Source: Echinococcus granulosus (lineage: Eukaryota > Platyhelminthes > Cestoda > Cyclophyllidea > Taeniidae). Taken from it: a stretch of DNA of 64,000 nt. The translations under genes were made by a program, and so were the position numbers. The notes beneath the pieces are model-generated. The model was given only the letters and a program-made list of their open reading frames with translations, was not told the DNA's origin and did no database searches. Location: positions 563,982 through 627,981 of the forward strand of contig NW_020170386.1 in assembly GCF_000524195.1 (NCBI RefSeq), read 5' to 3'. Positions 23,808 to 37,800 of the stretch are shown here, in pieces. Numbering within the stretch: position 1 is the first letter of the stretch; each line of letters begins with the position of its first letter.

Positions 23808-26800
23808 TGCCTAATCACAATGAGCCATCTAGATCGCGTATAATTCACTCAGTGGCGTTGGTAACTGATATTCCAAATGGATTTAAAGCCCACCTCTTCA
23901 CCTTTTGGAATGGCACATGGCACGTGTTTTGACAATTCAGTGACCGTAAGGTGAAAAACTTTACTGTGTTAGTGATTTGGGTTCCCGAATCGTTTGTGCA
24001 ACATAAGGAAAGCAGGAAACTGGGCAACACTGAGTGGGTTGCAAGTGCTTTGACGACGCATCCGCTGTTTCGAGCACGTTTGCTCTAGCCAAGAGTCCAT
24101 TTGTTCTTCAGTGCACTCGGCTATATGCTAGAAAAATGGCTTATAAAGCAAAAAAATGGACACAGCTAGGCCCTGAGCAGTCAAGAAAATGACCTGCATT
24201 ACCGAAAACCTCAGAGTCCCTTGGTAACCCCTAAAATCGGAGGAAAAATATCCCATCTTACGTTTGTATGCACTGTACGTGGATCAACAGTCTCCTTGAA
24301 ATGATGTGAAATACTCCAAAGAAAAATTCGGCTTAAGAATATTCACTGCAATTTTTCGGGAACCAAAACAAAGCACTCCAAAACTTGAAATAGTCAAAAG
24401 GAACTGAACTAAAGAATGCATAATATCATAATCAAAATGCAGATCCAATAACAAACCTTCAGGTGGAGGAGTGCATTGGTTTTGGGTAGGGTGAGGTGTG
24501 GTCGTGTTAACTGCTTTGTACAGACCTAAAAAATTTGAAAACCTTTACACTTTTACCTTTGCTATCTGGTGAAACTTGTAAGCTCACGGGGAATGAATTA
24601 ATGGGAGAGGTTGAATGCCCATAAAGAAGCCTTAATATACAGAGTACTACTAAAAAAAGCAGTTAATGGTGACAAAGGTGGCTAGCTTAACATTACTGCA
24701 TCTAACGACTTTTTATGGATCATGTAGCTCTCATTTTTAAAAAGATTTACCTAATATAATGAGGTTTTGATCTCGCATGGCGACTGGAAATCCTACGAAT
24801 TTTGTGAGCACTTGCCAAATGTCTACTTACAATTTTAAGTAAAAATGTGCATTGAATGGAATGATAGGGTTTTGGACAAGGGAAAATGAGAGCATAATAT
24901 TCGAAAGCATGATAGAGTATATGCGCTACTCGGAATAACACACCTTACACTTTTAAAACATCAACAGCACACAAATGGACATTGAAAAACCTCCCTCACA
25001 TTCCTTGAAGTCCATGGGAAACTCAGATTAAGCAACCTTTAAAGCCCACGGAATGCTCTTTGCAAATGGCTCAATATTTACTAGTTTGGTAAGCAAGAAT
25101 ATATATTAACTGATCCAGGAACAGTACTCAATAGTCACATTAAGCATAAAAATACTTTCATGGAAGCATTTGATTGTCCTGAGGTTACGACAAGGGCAAC
25201 GCTGGCACCGTTTGTGCAATTCTAATCAAAAGGCGACTCGTGGAAGCAGCCTGCGCAAAGGAGATGTCAAAACCACTAAAAACTTCCGCATAGTGAACAA
25301 AAACTCACTTACATATCGTCAACTTCTGGAGCTCAATAAGGTGAAGTACAATTTGCCTTAAAAAGCCTCTCCTACTTAAACTCCTCCTTGTGGTTTTTCG
25401 GTAGGAAGACAGTCGCGGTGGTCAAGCCGAAACCCATAAGCACCGGAATTAACCTTTGGAGTTAGTAGAGCATTGTCAGGCTTTAAATTACGAAGACCAA
25501 GTCCAATGCGAAAGAGCTCCTGAAGCTTACTCACAACGTCTCCAATGGCGCCTCGCGCTTCTTTCAATCTACAGACTTCCGCAAGCTTTGGGGTTTTCAG
25601 GTACTCTGTGCAAATCCTCTTCCTACCAACGCATGGAAAATGCTGCAGTTTTTATCTTCAGGTTAAAAAGGAACAAAGTAGTCTTCGAGATGAAGGCCTG
25701 GTTTAATGTACCAGGGCTGATTGATGCTTAGTTACGGGGAGGCAGAAAAGAGGATTTTTGTGCCTTCTGGGACTTATATGCATTTTATCTGCATTTAACG
25801 TTTTTTTAGTAGCATTTTCTGCCAAATAGTGAATCTGCGTAATAACGCACATATCAGAGCGAAACTTTCACAATCCGAACAAGTCAATAAAACTGAAAAC
25901 GCTTCAGTGAAAGAATGAATGAAGTAGGCGAACCTACCTATAAGGAGGGCGTTTTGTACCAAGAAAACCTCCCGTCTCCTCCTCTTGGAAGTGCTTAGAC
26001 TCAACACCAGCAAAAGGGTGTAAAAAAGACAAACCTGCATGCAGTGAACTAGTGCTCTTGTCAATCCATGGCACCTGCGAAAAGAACGCAGGCACAACCA
26101 ATATCCGCGAACCAACTGAGGTCGAATTGTACTGAAAAAAAGAGAAATTTGTGAATATTTTATAGATTGATAAACCTAATTTGCTACTTCAATTAGAAAG
26201 CATGTTTCAAAACATCAGAATAGTAACTTCCTGCAACCTAATAGCTGGAATAGAACCAGTCCATCTATTTGAAATACATAGCCCTCCACTGTGAAGTCAA
26301 CTCGTGATCCGGACGAGTCTTGAAGTAATTTAGAAGAACGCGACCAGTAGGAAAAAGTTTGATAGCAAATTAAATATATAGATACAGCTGTGCAAAAGAG
26401 ATATTAACTTCCTCCAGATGACACTTAGCCAGACTAACAATTGAAATAGCCGTAGGAACACAAAAAGTTTTATAAGCAACACAATAAAATGCATCCAGGC
26501 TCATTTCGCAACGAGTTATTTTCATCTACGCATTGAAATTTATAGGTTGCCCCATAAAACACACTTCGCCGATGACAGAAAGTGAAGCATGGCATAAACT
26601 TGCCAACGAATGCAGTGAGGTGGCAAAACCCCAATACAACCGAACCCCTGACCTATGGACAATATTTAGCTGCTGCAGGAGGAAATGTTTCCTATTCGAG
26701 TACAAGAAAGGCTTTTTAAATGAAAGGATTAGTTCAGACATGCCAATTATGTAAGAATCATAGACGCGAAACCACTGACGGATGCAATCCTATCCTTCAT

Positions 26801-26818
26801 TGGATTTAAATTCCGCGC

Positions 26819-27046
26819 CACGGTGTACACAGTCACACATCTGTGTATATATGCAGAGCCGTGACGCCGTAAGAAGTCACAGTAGAATAGCAGAAAGTAT
26901 ACTTCTAACATACAGAAGGGCTGAGAGACCACTGGAATCACTTGAAGACTGTACCGCCGAGCGGAAGCACAGCCTACAGAGACTTGAGCGCCCGCGTGGT
27001 CAAACCTCACGCATATGCACATGCATACGGGTATACACGGTGTACA
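26819..27046. repeat. Segment bounded by an 11-bp direct repeat (CACGGTGTACA)
   Basis: CACGGTGTACA occurs at 26819-26829 and again at 27036-27046. The intervening roughly 205 bp are clearly richer in G+C than the flanks and stay open in two antisense frames by chance. A unit starting TGTACA and ending TGTACA could be a solo LTR or a small non-autonomous element. I cannot tell without finding other copies. Confidence 0.35.
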
Positions 27047-28542
27047 AAAATAATGTTTTTTTGTGGGCACGGGTGGTACTGACAAAGTAAAACGCAAAAC
27101 ACAATGTGAGTTCAAATAATTCAAATAATACTGCGAAAGGCACGCCCCATGTTGTAGCGCCATTTAAGAGAAAAGTTTTGGTTACACAACTGTCTGAGCT
27201 GTAGTTTTCCGTGTCTTGTTAATTAAGAGCGTTTATAAAATGCTACTTCTTGATGTTTCATCATCCTTAGCTTTATCTTTTGCTCCTTCCAAAGGTCGCT
27301 AATTCGGCTTGGAAATATGTCATTCATCAAGACGTTTCACATGGATGTCAGTGAAGTAGACAAATTATTGTGTTCTAACACTTTAAGATCTCACGAAGCC
27401 ATGATTAGTCGAAATTATATGGTGGAACATAAAATTACTAAGGTACAGAAGAATTGAGAGACTAAATTCATGCCCCGAAGACCATGTCGCAGAATAGAAT
27501 TACAACAACCTGAAGAAAATGAAGTGCCCACCTAGTGCGGCAGCCAAAACAAAGTATCAAAGCACAACAGCACCACCTTATAAGACCTGACTTTTATGAC
27601 TGAGCAAGCCAATTTTTTTGAATGTGGGACTTTCTTCAAAAGCACAACATATAGGCACAGAATGGCAGTCGATTATACATTCAATAGACTGCAGTCAATT
27701 TTTGCATTGTCTCAGCATTCCAGAGTGACAGTATTATCGGCTCAAAGATTCTTCACAAACTTTAAAAGCTAATATCGAATCGAAAAGAAAAACCTATACA
27801 CTTAATTTATTCGTTACGTATATTTGGGAGCATAAAATCTACACAGTGACAACATATTTTACTTTATCATCCACCGAGTTTTTAAGATTTTCACCTTCTG
27901 AGTAACCCTTGTAACCAACGGGCCTACCAGAACAGTATTCGACAACTCCCTTAGTTTCTAACAGTCGCAGCTGTTCTCATTGTAAGGTGCCACATGGTTT
28001 GGTAATAAAAGTGGAGGCCTTAAGAGAACTTTGCAGACTGGAGCAGGAAAGCACTAGTCTGATAAGGTCAGCAACTTCATTGAAGCAGCACATGTTCAGC
28101 GTGGAGAAAGCAGTTTCGCAAGGTGAAGGCACCAGGGCACACGTCATCATATGCACACCATGACCTGAGCATTGTGCTATTGCCTTTTTGCTTTGCGTTC
28201 CCCTCCTAACACTTTTGCTATTCTGCATCTTTGACTGCAGTTTTCTTTCTTAGTAATTGGGTACATTTAAATCACTAACGGGACAGTAGCAGACAGCGTA
28301 ATAAACCTTTAGCTTAATAATGCCTCTTGCGAAATCGCATGTCTTCATTACGTCAACTCGCATACATTAAAACATATTTTAGGATTCTTTAGGGCCTCAG
28401 GGGTACGCCGGTCCCCTGTAAACGAGTTAGATATTGTGCTACTTTTACCTAAAATTTACTTGTTTCTTTTCCACCTAAAATTTAAACCTTACTCTTCTTG
28501 GTTGGTCATCAGTTTGGTTTGATAATTGCTGCTTCGAGGGCA

Positions 28543-28638
28543 ATGCTGTTGAGCCAACTTTTTACTGGAGGCTTATTTCCGCCTTTTCAGTCACGGTATC
28601 GTCATGTCCCTGAAGGTGGCGCAAACTTAGCGACTAAG
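28543..28638 (+). CDS. Possible 5' exon with mitochondrial-type leader (assignment uncertain)
   Basis: An ATG opens 32 codons (MLLSQLFTGGLFPPFQSR and onward) that end in phase 0 at a GTACTT donor. The peptide is hydrophobic and basic without early acids, like a mitochondrial presequence. It is on the same strand as the GTPBP6-like gene, whose first identified exon (34817) starts in phase 0 and lacks a start codon. Joining them would need an intron of about 6.2 kb. This is a guess from position and composition and could be chance. Confidence 0.2.
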
Positions 28639-30884
28639 GTACTTTTTGGTTTATGTCCTAGCTTCAATGTTGCATTTTTTCACTGTCCATGTCCCGTTCC
28701 TTTTTTTTTTTCCATTTTTTACTCTAATTTCGAGTGCTGTCTGGTCAAGCGAACCTGCCAGGATGACGAGCGTTAAATTAGGTGCAGAATTTGATTTTGC
28801 AAATTACAAAGACCGTTCCAAATCATTTAATAGGGTTGAACCGCATCAGAAATAAAGGCAGATGGAGAATGCAATGTGGGAAAGCCCGAGGGCTAGAGAC
28901 GTAGCCAGTTTTGGCACATTTGGTGTGCAGATCAAAAGGTGATTGATGAAATTCACCGATGACCACTACACACAATGCGTGCCAATCAGCATGAGAGCGC
29001 ATCAAGAACGTTAAGCCTTTCGGTTAAATAAATATGGTTGAGGCATGGTACTTATTCGGTTCTCCCTTCCACTAAAAGAAAGTGCAAAAATTTTGATTAG
29101 TACGCTTTATGATTGTAATTTTTTTTCTAGTTTTCCACAATTATTACCGGTGTCTACAGCGTACTTCATTAGACACGGCTCTCCACTCACGATTTCAAAC
29201 ACATGTGTTGAACAACCCGACTGATGACCAGGTAATGAAGCAAATTTTGAGACTGGCAACCAAAATCACCGTCCCTTCTTTTGATAACAACGATGGTGTG
29301 GTTTATTAAAATAATCAATTTGCATATTTTAAAGGGAACTACATAAGTCGGAATGCCTGACTGCCCCAACAAAATTTTAAGAATAAAATGACAAGATAGA
29401 AAATCTGTCTTCATAGATTGTTAGGGAAATTCAAGATTGCTTTAGGGAGATATCTCTCTCAGATTCGGCCGTGGAAACCATTTTAGCAAATCTTTGACTG
29501 ATTTGCAATGCATTTTAAAATGAAGGCTTATCGTTGGTTATGGCTTATGGGTTTCTTCTCGGATCTTTGAGATGTCCCATTTGGATACCCTTCGATAGTG
29601 ATCGTAATATGGCCGTACCTTCCAGTAAGTAGATGCATAAACAACGAATATTTCTTGGATTGGCAGCAGGATTCGCCAATCAGGTGTGTGTGGTTGACCT
29701 GCAGTCAGTGACTGAATGCACGTAGGTCAGAAGGGGCTACAAGAAGAGTGAAAGTTGGAGGGATCTGACGAGTCGGAGCTCGTTCAATGATACCATAACC
29801 TTTTGCAACGGAGACCCATAGGCCACAGCTGGCTTTCATTCAGGGTAATGATGGGTTAATGTGCAGCTTACATGGGTGTTTATTCACAGATGGATGAGGA
29901 TCCGCATTTTTTGGCTTTTAATGATGGAACCATGCCCTATCGCCCTATCAATAAGACTCTGTTCCACACAGTTATGAGGCTTCAAAAATTCCTGGGAGGT
30001 GTTTATGGTTCCAGATTGAATATTTGTACTCCGAAACACACCTATCTTATTCAAGAATCGTTTCATCAGCTGCCTCAATATTGCAGAGAAATAGAACATA
30101 CCTTGGGCCTAGTTGGATGGCACATATTCCCGAGTTTACGTGTTCTTAATACCTGATAGCAGTCTCATTTCTAAAGTTGGTCTCAAAAGCCACCCAGACA
30201 CAAGCTGTTGGATTCACTCGATACACTATTATCTGAAATAAGCGCATAAACTATTTATTTGTTTATTGTACTTCTCATTGATCTGGTACTGTTCGCTCTC
30301 TTAGTAATGATATAAGCAATAATACTCTTGTCAATGCGACAAAGTGACTACATTGCTTTGGCAGAGCCGCGTCCTAAACAATTTACAATAATTAAATAAT
30401 AATGCAGTGCAAATTATAATCCATAACACTTTAAAACTACAACAAATGTTAATTGATTAGCCTCATCATCGTTTGGTGAAATGTGAAAGACGAAGTTGAT
30501 GCGATTCAGCATTTAGTAGCCTTGCAATTTCTTTTAATGGGTAAAGCCTGTAGGATCGCTTTATTTGGTAGAAGCCAAGGAAGCCGCTATGCAGAGTATC
30601 CTGTTCCGTCGCTATCTCCTCTGGATGACATATGGTAACTTCGTTTATGTGTACTCAGAGGGGGCCATCTTTTCAGATGTCATTAACTTTCAGCTAGCTG
30701 CTTGATGTCCCGAGTGAAACAATCGCCTACGGTCGTAGGGTGCGCTTTACACCGGCAGACCAGACGCGCTGGCCACGCCAAAGTTCGAAATGATCCAGTA
30801 TTTGAGGCAGAAAAGACGAATTGTCATCACGGCATCAAAAGGGAGCACTAAACCCTGCTTATTTAGCCGATTTTTACGGTCATT

Positions 30885-31065
30885 TTGTGTGGCGCCTCGA
30901 GGCTTCTCTGAAGGCGAAAAGACATAATCCTCGGGCAGAATGTTTTTTTTTTGACATACAATAGGGCATGGGGCCACTGACATGGCCCGAAGACCAGGCC
31001 GCCTGAAAGCGATACAACAGCAGAGCCCCTAATTGGTCTGTTACCAAAACTGAGAGTTAAATAAA
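30885..31065 (-). repeat. Dispersed repeat family copy A
   Basis: Read on the minus strand it contains ACTCTCAGTTTTGGT, then a core GGCGGCCTGGTCTTCGGGCC, then ATTCTGCCCGAGGATTATG and a GAAGCCTCGAGGCGCCAC-like end. The same ordered blocks occur in the copies near 32.3, 32.7, 33.04 and 63.1 kb, diverged by substitutions and deletions. No ORF or terminal repeat is evident. Confidence 0.5.
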
Positions 31066-32234
31066 CAATTAACCTGTTACATATTGAATAATCAAAGCAC
31101 AAATTCTTATGCGCGTATGATAGTACCGCTAGATTTCTTCTTTTACGTGTCTTTGGTCTCCGTAAATTAAAGCAACTCGTGATTAAGGGCATGGCAATTG
31201 GACGGACTCATATGAGGATGGGTTTATTACATGGGATATCATCTTGGGATACATTCATTAGTTGGACTGCCACAGTAGTGGCGATAGAAGTTCGCATTCA
31301 GTCATTGTCATTCAAATCGAGGAGAAAGTTACATGTATTATGCTTATTATTAAGTGGTTTTTTAACTGATCGTGGGCGAAAAATTAACATGACGAGAGCC
31401 TAAGTACCTATGATATGAATGAGCTACTCAAATGACCATATCATGGTTAAATAGCATTCCCATATTTAGATATTTCCCCAGTATCATGAAAATGACTCGT
31501 CGCGATGCTGAAGGCGGTAGTCAGTCCCAAGAATCGTGGTAAAGTTGGGTGAATATGGGAAATGTAGGACTGCCAGATTCATACAATTTTGCACTTCAAA
31601 TTTCACAAACGCCGTTGTTATTAGGTTTTCGGTCACATAAATGGCTTTTTCCTTCAACCACTTTAATAATTACTGGTAAATTTTTCGCTGCAGACAAATT
31701 ATTGCTGACTTTTATCAAACGCTTAACAATATGCATCTGGCTGAGATAAAATCGAAATGGTCTTGCTTCACAAGGATTGGATAAGATTCATCGAATTCCA
31801 ATGGAAACACAGTTGTCACTTAACGAATTTCTTACTTTAGACTACTCAGATTCGTTTAATTTCAATGTTAGTTTACAGAACTGTGGTAAAAAGAAAAAAA
31901 ATGTATTTCTGTTCCCTAAATTTTATGTATAAAAAGAAGTTTCAATGAACCAGGATTTAAGGGAGATAGCTTTTTGCAGTATTGCTTAGGTAATGAAATG
32001 GGTGGTAAGTATAGTTAAGAGCTCCTAAAACATATCTGGCATGATTTTGGCGTAAAACACTACCTATTAAAACAGTTATGGCGCAAATCGTTTTCCTTTT
32101 TAGAGTACAGATCAGAGAACCACTTGACCATTGCATAGAAAAATGAATCAGGCTTGGTTGCAGCATTGAGAGAGGAGCCTAACGTGGGGTAACTTGATTT
32201 CACTGCAGATCACATGTCTTCCAACACCCCTAGA

Positions 32235-32360
32235 CCTGCCTGACGCCGAAAGATGGCATAATATTTTGGCAGAATATATGTATATTCTACCTACAGAAGG
32301 TACAATAGCCAAGACACAAAGTGGTCCATAACCAAAACCGAGAGTTGACCAACCAACGCA
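32235..32360 (-). repeat. Dispersed repeat family copy B (core deleted)
   Basis: On the minus strand ACTCTCGGTTTTGGTTATGG is followed by ATTCTGCCAAAATATTATG and a CTTTCGGCGTCAGGC block. The order is the same as in copy A, but the GGCCTTCGGGCC core is missing. Confidence 0.4.
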
Positions 32361-32639
32361 TTGAAGTCTCGAATACTTCCATTAAATTTTACCTAATTTG
32401 AGCAATCTAGGAAGGCGATGTTTTCACTGACAAACAATTTTATAAGCAGTAACAAATTTATCACACATGCATTACAACAAATTAAGGGAGATCGTGCTAA
32501 GTAATAGCGCGGATCCCGATAAATGCAAATGCATATCAGCCACCTGTGGACGGGAGCGTTTGAATTTACAGAATAACGGCTTTTGTTAAAGGTTCCATAA
32601 GTATTTAATAAGGTGATTGTTCACATCTCGATTTTTGTG

Positions 32640-32800
32640 AGGAGCCAATCTTCACTTGGCCTTTGTACCACGCAGGGTAGGGTGGCCTTCGGGCTATGCC
32701 AGTAGCCCAAACACCTCATTTGCCGAGTATATATCTTCTGCCCTAGTATTACGTCTTCCTTCGTTTTTAGGGAAGCCTGGGGACGCTACAAGTATTATTT
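32640..32800 (+). repeat. Dispersed repeat family copy C
   Basis: GGTGGCCTTCGGGCTATGCC is followed by TTCTGCCCTAGTATTACGTC and GGGAAGCCTGGGGACGCTAC. These blocks match copy A in order and spacing. Confidence 0.45.
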
Positions 32801-33024
32801 ATTGCGAATGAGTTCTAAGCATTTTACAGAGGAAGAGCAAATCAAACTTAAGCACCGACCTTTTCTTCTCATTCACTACTGTCTTTGGTAGTTGTGATTC
32901 ATTCCACAGGTAAATCGATTAAAGTTAGGTGAAAAGACACTCTTAAAACTGTTGTGTAGTACTTTGATAGCTTATTTAACCCAAAGTATTGACACACGGG
33001 CATATAAGGCCCCACCATTATGCT

Positions 33025-33085
33025 TGCTCTCGGCGGCATGGCCTTCGGGCCAGGCCAGTAGTATCTTAGCCCTGCTGAGTCGGGA
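33025..33085 (+). repeat. Dispersed repeat family copy D (core only)
   Basis: CGGCGGCATGGCCTTCGGGC followed by CAGGCCAGTA matches the core of copies A and C. Similarity fades after about 50 bp. Confidence 0.4.
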
Positions 33086-34816
33086 ACTAGGGTTGGTAAT
33101 TATCATCACGAGTGTTCATTGCCAGCATTGTCAATGCCATACCAAATGCATTTCAGCTAATAACCGAGCCTCCAAATCATTCGTATCTGAATAGAAACTA
33201 GCATAAATTAATACAAAGCTATGTAGTTGAAAGCCAGACTAAGCCACCACATACTATCGCCGTATATGGGCATGCTACATGCCTACATGCTCTTGAAGAC
33301 AATTTTGAATGAGGGAAGCATGCAATTATGCAAGGGACCCCTTTCCAAAATGTACATATTGTGATATTTTAAAAACAGATTCAACTAATGGCCTGAGGGA
33401 GATACTTTTTTTATTTTTTTAGACGTCTCCTTGCAGCCCGTCATCTATACATTTGTGTGACTTCAAATTTGCAGGAAACTCGAAAATTAACTTTCACATA
33501 CTGTACTCTTATATTAAGCATTTCAAATATTGAACCACCTACTTAGTTAGTATGTGCAAAATTGAATATGTTAAAAGCTATGGTGACTTGTTAATTGCCC
33601 ACAATATCGAAAGTCGTTAAAATGTTCTGATCAGGATTTCTTACTGATTGGACAAATCCGTATAAATGAATTTTCTTAGTATTCGTTCATTCATGACCTT
33701 AGCATGCTCTGACCCGAAGTATCAATTTCAAGAGCAAATTTGGCTATCGGGGTCCACTGTCCAGTATGTACATCGGGTGTGTTATTCATGGCCAGTGAGA
33801 AATGGCTTGTGTTGTTAGGATCGCACGCGTTGTGGGCAATGTAAGTGGTAACTCTAACAGATCACTGCCTAGAAGACATCTGGAAGGCAGATTAAATATG
33901 GCATTTGATTAAGTTTGATTGTGAATCCAGTGTTCGCCGTGGTTCTTTATTTCCTTTAAAGGACAGCCTATTTAAACTTAAACAGATGGCCTTATTTCCC
34001 ATCAAGTAAATGGCACCTGAGGTGTTACTAATCAGTGCTTTTCGGTTTAAATGCTTCATTCATAAGTTAATGATTTTGCGTGCCACTGCAAGGCGTCCAT
34101 CTGTGTCATCCCTGTTTTACATTTAATTGTAAATCCTGTCGCCACTGGTTTTCCCAATAATAAGTCTCTTCAAATGAACATTTCACATTAATCTATAAAT
34201 CGTTGTTCATATGCGAATCATTGCTTAGTACTCTCTTACCTAAACATATACTTTGTATTTGTTGTCCTGATCACTCTTCCCTATTTTATTATATCAAATC
34301 TATACCGTACTTCACAAAAGTACTCGTATTAAACAGGAACACGGAAATCAAATTCCGGTTGGGCTCTTTGTGGTCTATTGGTACCTTATCGTCTATTTAC
34401 ACTATTTCAGCTGGCTACTTACAGTGCTCGTGCCATTTTGGTTCACGTTCGCTTCTCGGAGTGCACAAGTTCACTTTATTTCGGACTTGCAAATTTGCCA
34501 CATCTGGGATATTAAAATACTCCTAAAAATTTTTCAAATGAAAATGATGGTGAAAAAAGGAACAGAGAACGGAACCCTGATATTCAATCACATGCAAACT
34601 ATTGCCTTTTTTAGCGGGTCTTTGCCTTCCTTATATTTCAGAGGTCCCATGATCTTAAGTGATATAGTGGATGTGAATTATACACAGAGGATCATTTGTT
34701 GTGTCTAATTATATCGTACGCTTGGCTTAGGTGAACCGATTACTTGAATTACTAAATGAATGTCGTTGAATAGTGCCTAGTTAAACGGACACATAATTAT
34801 TGTCTGTGATTTCTAG

Positions 34817-37800
34817 AAGTGGATTGATTCGATAAGGCTCAATACTTTTGGTCGCACATTTTCCTTGTTCAATGGATTCTCTCAACTGGATTTTTTGCCC
34901 CCTGAATATGTTATGCCTCTCTCGTCAACTCACAATGTGTTGATCGTACAGCCAGGTGAGTCATTTCATGGTTTCATGTTATTCTTTTCTGGATACTTTG
35001 AAAACTATTCATTCGAAGCTCAATACGATAAACAAAATTGTATCTGTCTAGTCGTACAGAAGGCTGAACTCCGCCGTCAACTTGATCTGAATGCCAGCTC
35101 GGCCGGTGCCATGGAGTTGGGTCAGATGGTGAAAGGTCCTAACGAGCAGGAGGCGCGATCCCTGGTGGATTCGTTGAATGGATGGACGGTAGAGGATGTG
35201 GTGAGTGGGAAATAGATCGTGTCATTGCCTCAATGCATTCCCCTTCAGGTGTACATGAACGTACGATCCGGAGGACTGCGCAATGACCAGTTCTTCTCCA
35301 AAGGAGTGTGGCATGATCTCACTGCCCTCGTGAAGCACCGTCTGATGCCATCGTCCGACGAGTCCCGCCAGCCCATCACCGCCATCTTTGTCAACTGGCG
35401 GCAGCTCAGAATCAATCAGCTCATCGAGATGCAAAAAACCTGGCGGTGTCCCGTCTTCGATCGGTATGTGGACGCTCGTTTGCCTCGCTCATAATACAAC
35501 TTCAAGTTACCGAGCTCGTAATAATACCCAACCTCATATCAGTTTCATATCCAAAGTTATTGGCATACAAATCTCATAAATTGGATTAAATGTATCATGA
35601 AATGTACGCTACTTTGTACCCGCGTTTTTATCTCCTGCATGCTGACAAAGTCCAGACATTTTGGTTGTAGCCTAGCCTTTCATGATCAAAGTGTTCGCGT
35701 TTCACCCGTAAATCTGCAAACAATACCTATTGTCCTAAGGCGTTTATTATTTTGGCAGTTTCCGCTCAACTGCTTTATCCACCCTGAAAATACTTTCATT
35801 GGTAAAACGAATGACGAAACATCAAATTACCTTTTTCGGCCTGCTCTTTCTTCGAACTTGGTATTTTTTGCGTCACATCCATTCTTCTAAAGATTATTTC
35901 CTAAATTGCTCTCATTTCAGACTTGTAACATTGGTACTTTAATTAGTAAGCTCGTGCTAGGCATTGGGTTTCTCAAATGGCGCTTATGCATAACTTGACT
36001 CATTCTACGATCTTTTCGTTGAAACTGTGCCATCTCCAAAATAATTTGTGATTTAATAATTCAGTTTTTTGGTTCTATTTTAACCAGTTGGAGGGACTTA
36101 ATAAGGCCCTTCATTACAGTAGTCGAAGAAAGCACTCAACGCTGCTGAAGCAAAAGTTGGTTGCATCTCCAGCAAACGAGTATTCATCAATCAAAGCAGG
36201 TGTTGCTGCAGAATGCCGGTAGAAGTTCCATACAGAAAAATTCGTGAATTTTAGATAAACCATCTCTCACTTCGGTAAGGGTTAATTTGAGCTACAGAGT
36301 TGCCGGGACTGATAGCTAGAACTGGGTTGGCAGGCTATGTGAACTAAATCAAATGTGTGAGGGGGATTGCAGGTACACGCTGGTGGTGCAGCTCTTCCTG
36401 TTGCGCGCGCGGTCCCGCGTGGCACGGGCACAGGCGCAGCTGGCTGAGCTTAGCTTCGTGCGCAGTCGCCTCGCAGCCGACGCTACCGCAGCTTCTGCTA
36501 GGGCTCCCTCAAGGGTGCGTAATCTCGACCACCTTCGGCGAGTCCTCGATGTAAGTCTTCCCTCGAATGTGCACTTAACTGAAAAGACGCCTTTTTTAGA
36601 CTGCGAACTCTGCTTCAACAAAACATTGACTGGTTTACTAGTTTGATTTCCTAAAAATTTATTTTCTATACACTGTTACCATCTTCATCATTGTTTATCC
36701 CGATACCTAACGATTTCAAGTCAGTTAGTGGTAGAACAGTTGCAATTTATCTGAAGGAACAGAAACACAAACTGACGACAATATTAATGGAAGAGGAAAG
36801 GCGAAAAGAGCTCAATAGGACAAAGCGCCGCCAAAGAACGCTTAATCGACTCCCTGTGGTAGCAGTCATTGGGTACACGAACGCCGGTATGTGCCCATCC
36901 ATTTCGTTCTCCTCGTCAGTATGGTTTATTATCATTTCTTCATTCTGTTGATTTTAGGGAAGACCAGTTTAATTCGAGCCCTTTCGGGATGTTCGAGAAT
37001 GATAGCCTCTCCACGGGTGTTTACCACCCTCGATGTGACCCATCACGCTGCTCGCCTTCCTACACCCATTGACGTCGGAAGTGAAGGTGTCGGGGGCGTG
37101 GGAACCCCTGGACTTCGACTGCTCCTGCTCGACACTATCGGCTTCATGGCTGATCTCCCCCGGGACCTTATCGCAGCCTTTAGGGCCACCCTCATTGAAT
37201 GTCTCGATGCTGTTAGTCTGCCCTCTACCACGTTCGCTGCCAGTCGAATATGTGACGCCACACTTATCTTTTCTTACTTAAATGTGCGACCTATGTTCTG
37301 GATCAGTTTACAATAAGTGGTTGCACCAGCTCGTGTCGCAGACAGACTGGTTGAGTTCAAAACAATAAATAATGTTCAAGGCATTTTTGGCCTAAGGACA
37401 ATTACCGCATTTATTTCATAGTTATATCCACCAAAATTAACGATAATGTGTCTTGTTCGAGAAATAGAACGTTCGAGCTGTGGTGGTCAATTTCCTCTCA
37501 TCCTACTAGTGAACTTGTTAACGTTTTACATCGGTAAAATAACTGTTTTGAGAGCTTTCCCTGATCATAATCTAATGCCCAAGCCATGCTTATCGTTTTT
37601 TTAAAATATTTAAAGACAGTTTTACAGCTAAACTAGTGGTTTGTGTAACCTACACTTTAGGGAGTCGAGACAGAAGCCTTATTTATTCATTACAATGGCA
37701 GAAGTAGAACCCTTATTAAAGGATCTAGGCTCTGTTTGGAGCCTTAATGTATCTTCCTCTGTGCTTCAGGAGATAATCCTCCATGTAATTGACGCCAGTA

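Larger units (their letters stand above)
20476..34816. other. Gene-poor interval with degraded repeats
   Basis: In about 14 kb no ORF has recognisable protein similarity, a run of consistent exons or strong coding bias. ORFs over 60 codons here look like chance. Its left edge should hold the missing first exon of transporter B and its right edge may hold upstream exons of the GTPase gene. Supported contents, listed separately: a perfect hairpin near 23.8 kb, a GC-richer segment bounded by an 11-bp direct repeat near 26.9 kb, a possible first exon at 28543-28638, and at least four copies of a dispersed repeat at 30.9-33.1 kb. Confidence 0.55.

Noticed and set aside
25795..26115. Minus-strand ORF with hydrophobic stretches, possible small membrane protein
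   Set aside because: No homologue, no splice support, and composition like the surrounding non-coding DNA.
26747..27163. 138-codon minus-strand ORF and 102-codon plus-strand ORF over the same bases
   Set aside because: Both overlap the GC-rich direct-repeat segment; the translations are Cys- and His-rich without domains and look like chance openness.
34203..34708. Two overlapping ORFs of over 100 codons just upstream of the GTPBP6-like gene
   Set aside because: Neither resembles the HflX family nor splices in phase to 34817.
20476..34816. CRISPR arrays, rRNA or tRNA genes in the gene-poor interval
   Set aside because: No regularly spaced repeats, no rRNA core sequence and no A-box/B-box cloverleaf was found by eye.
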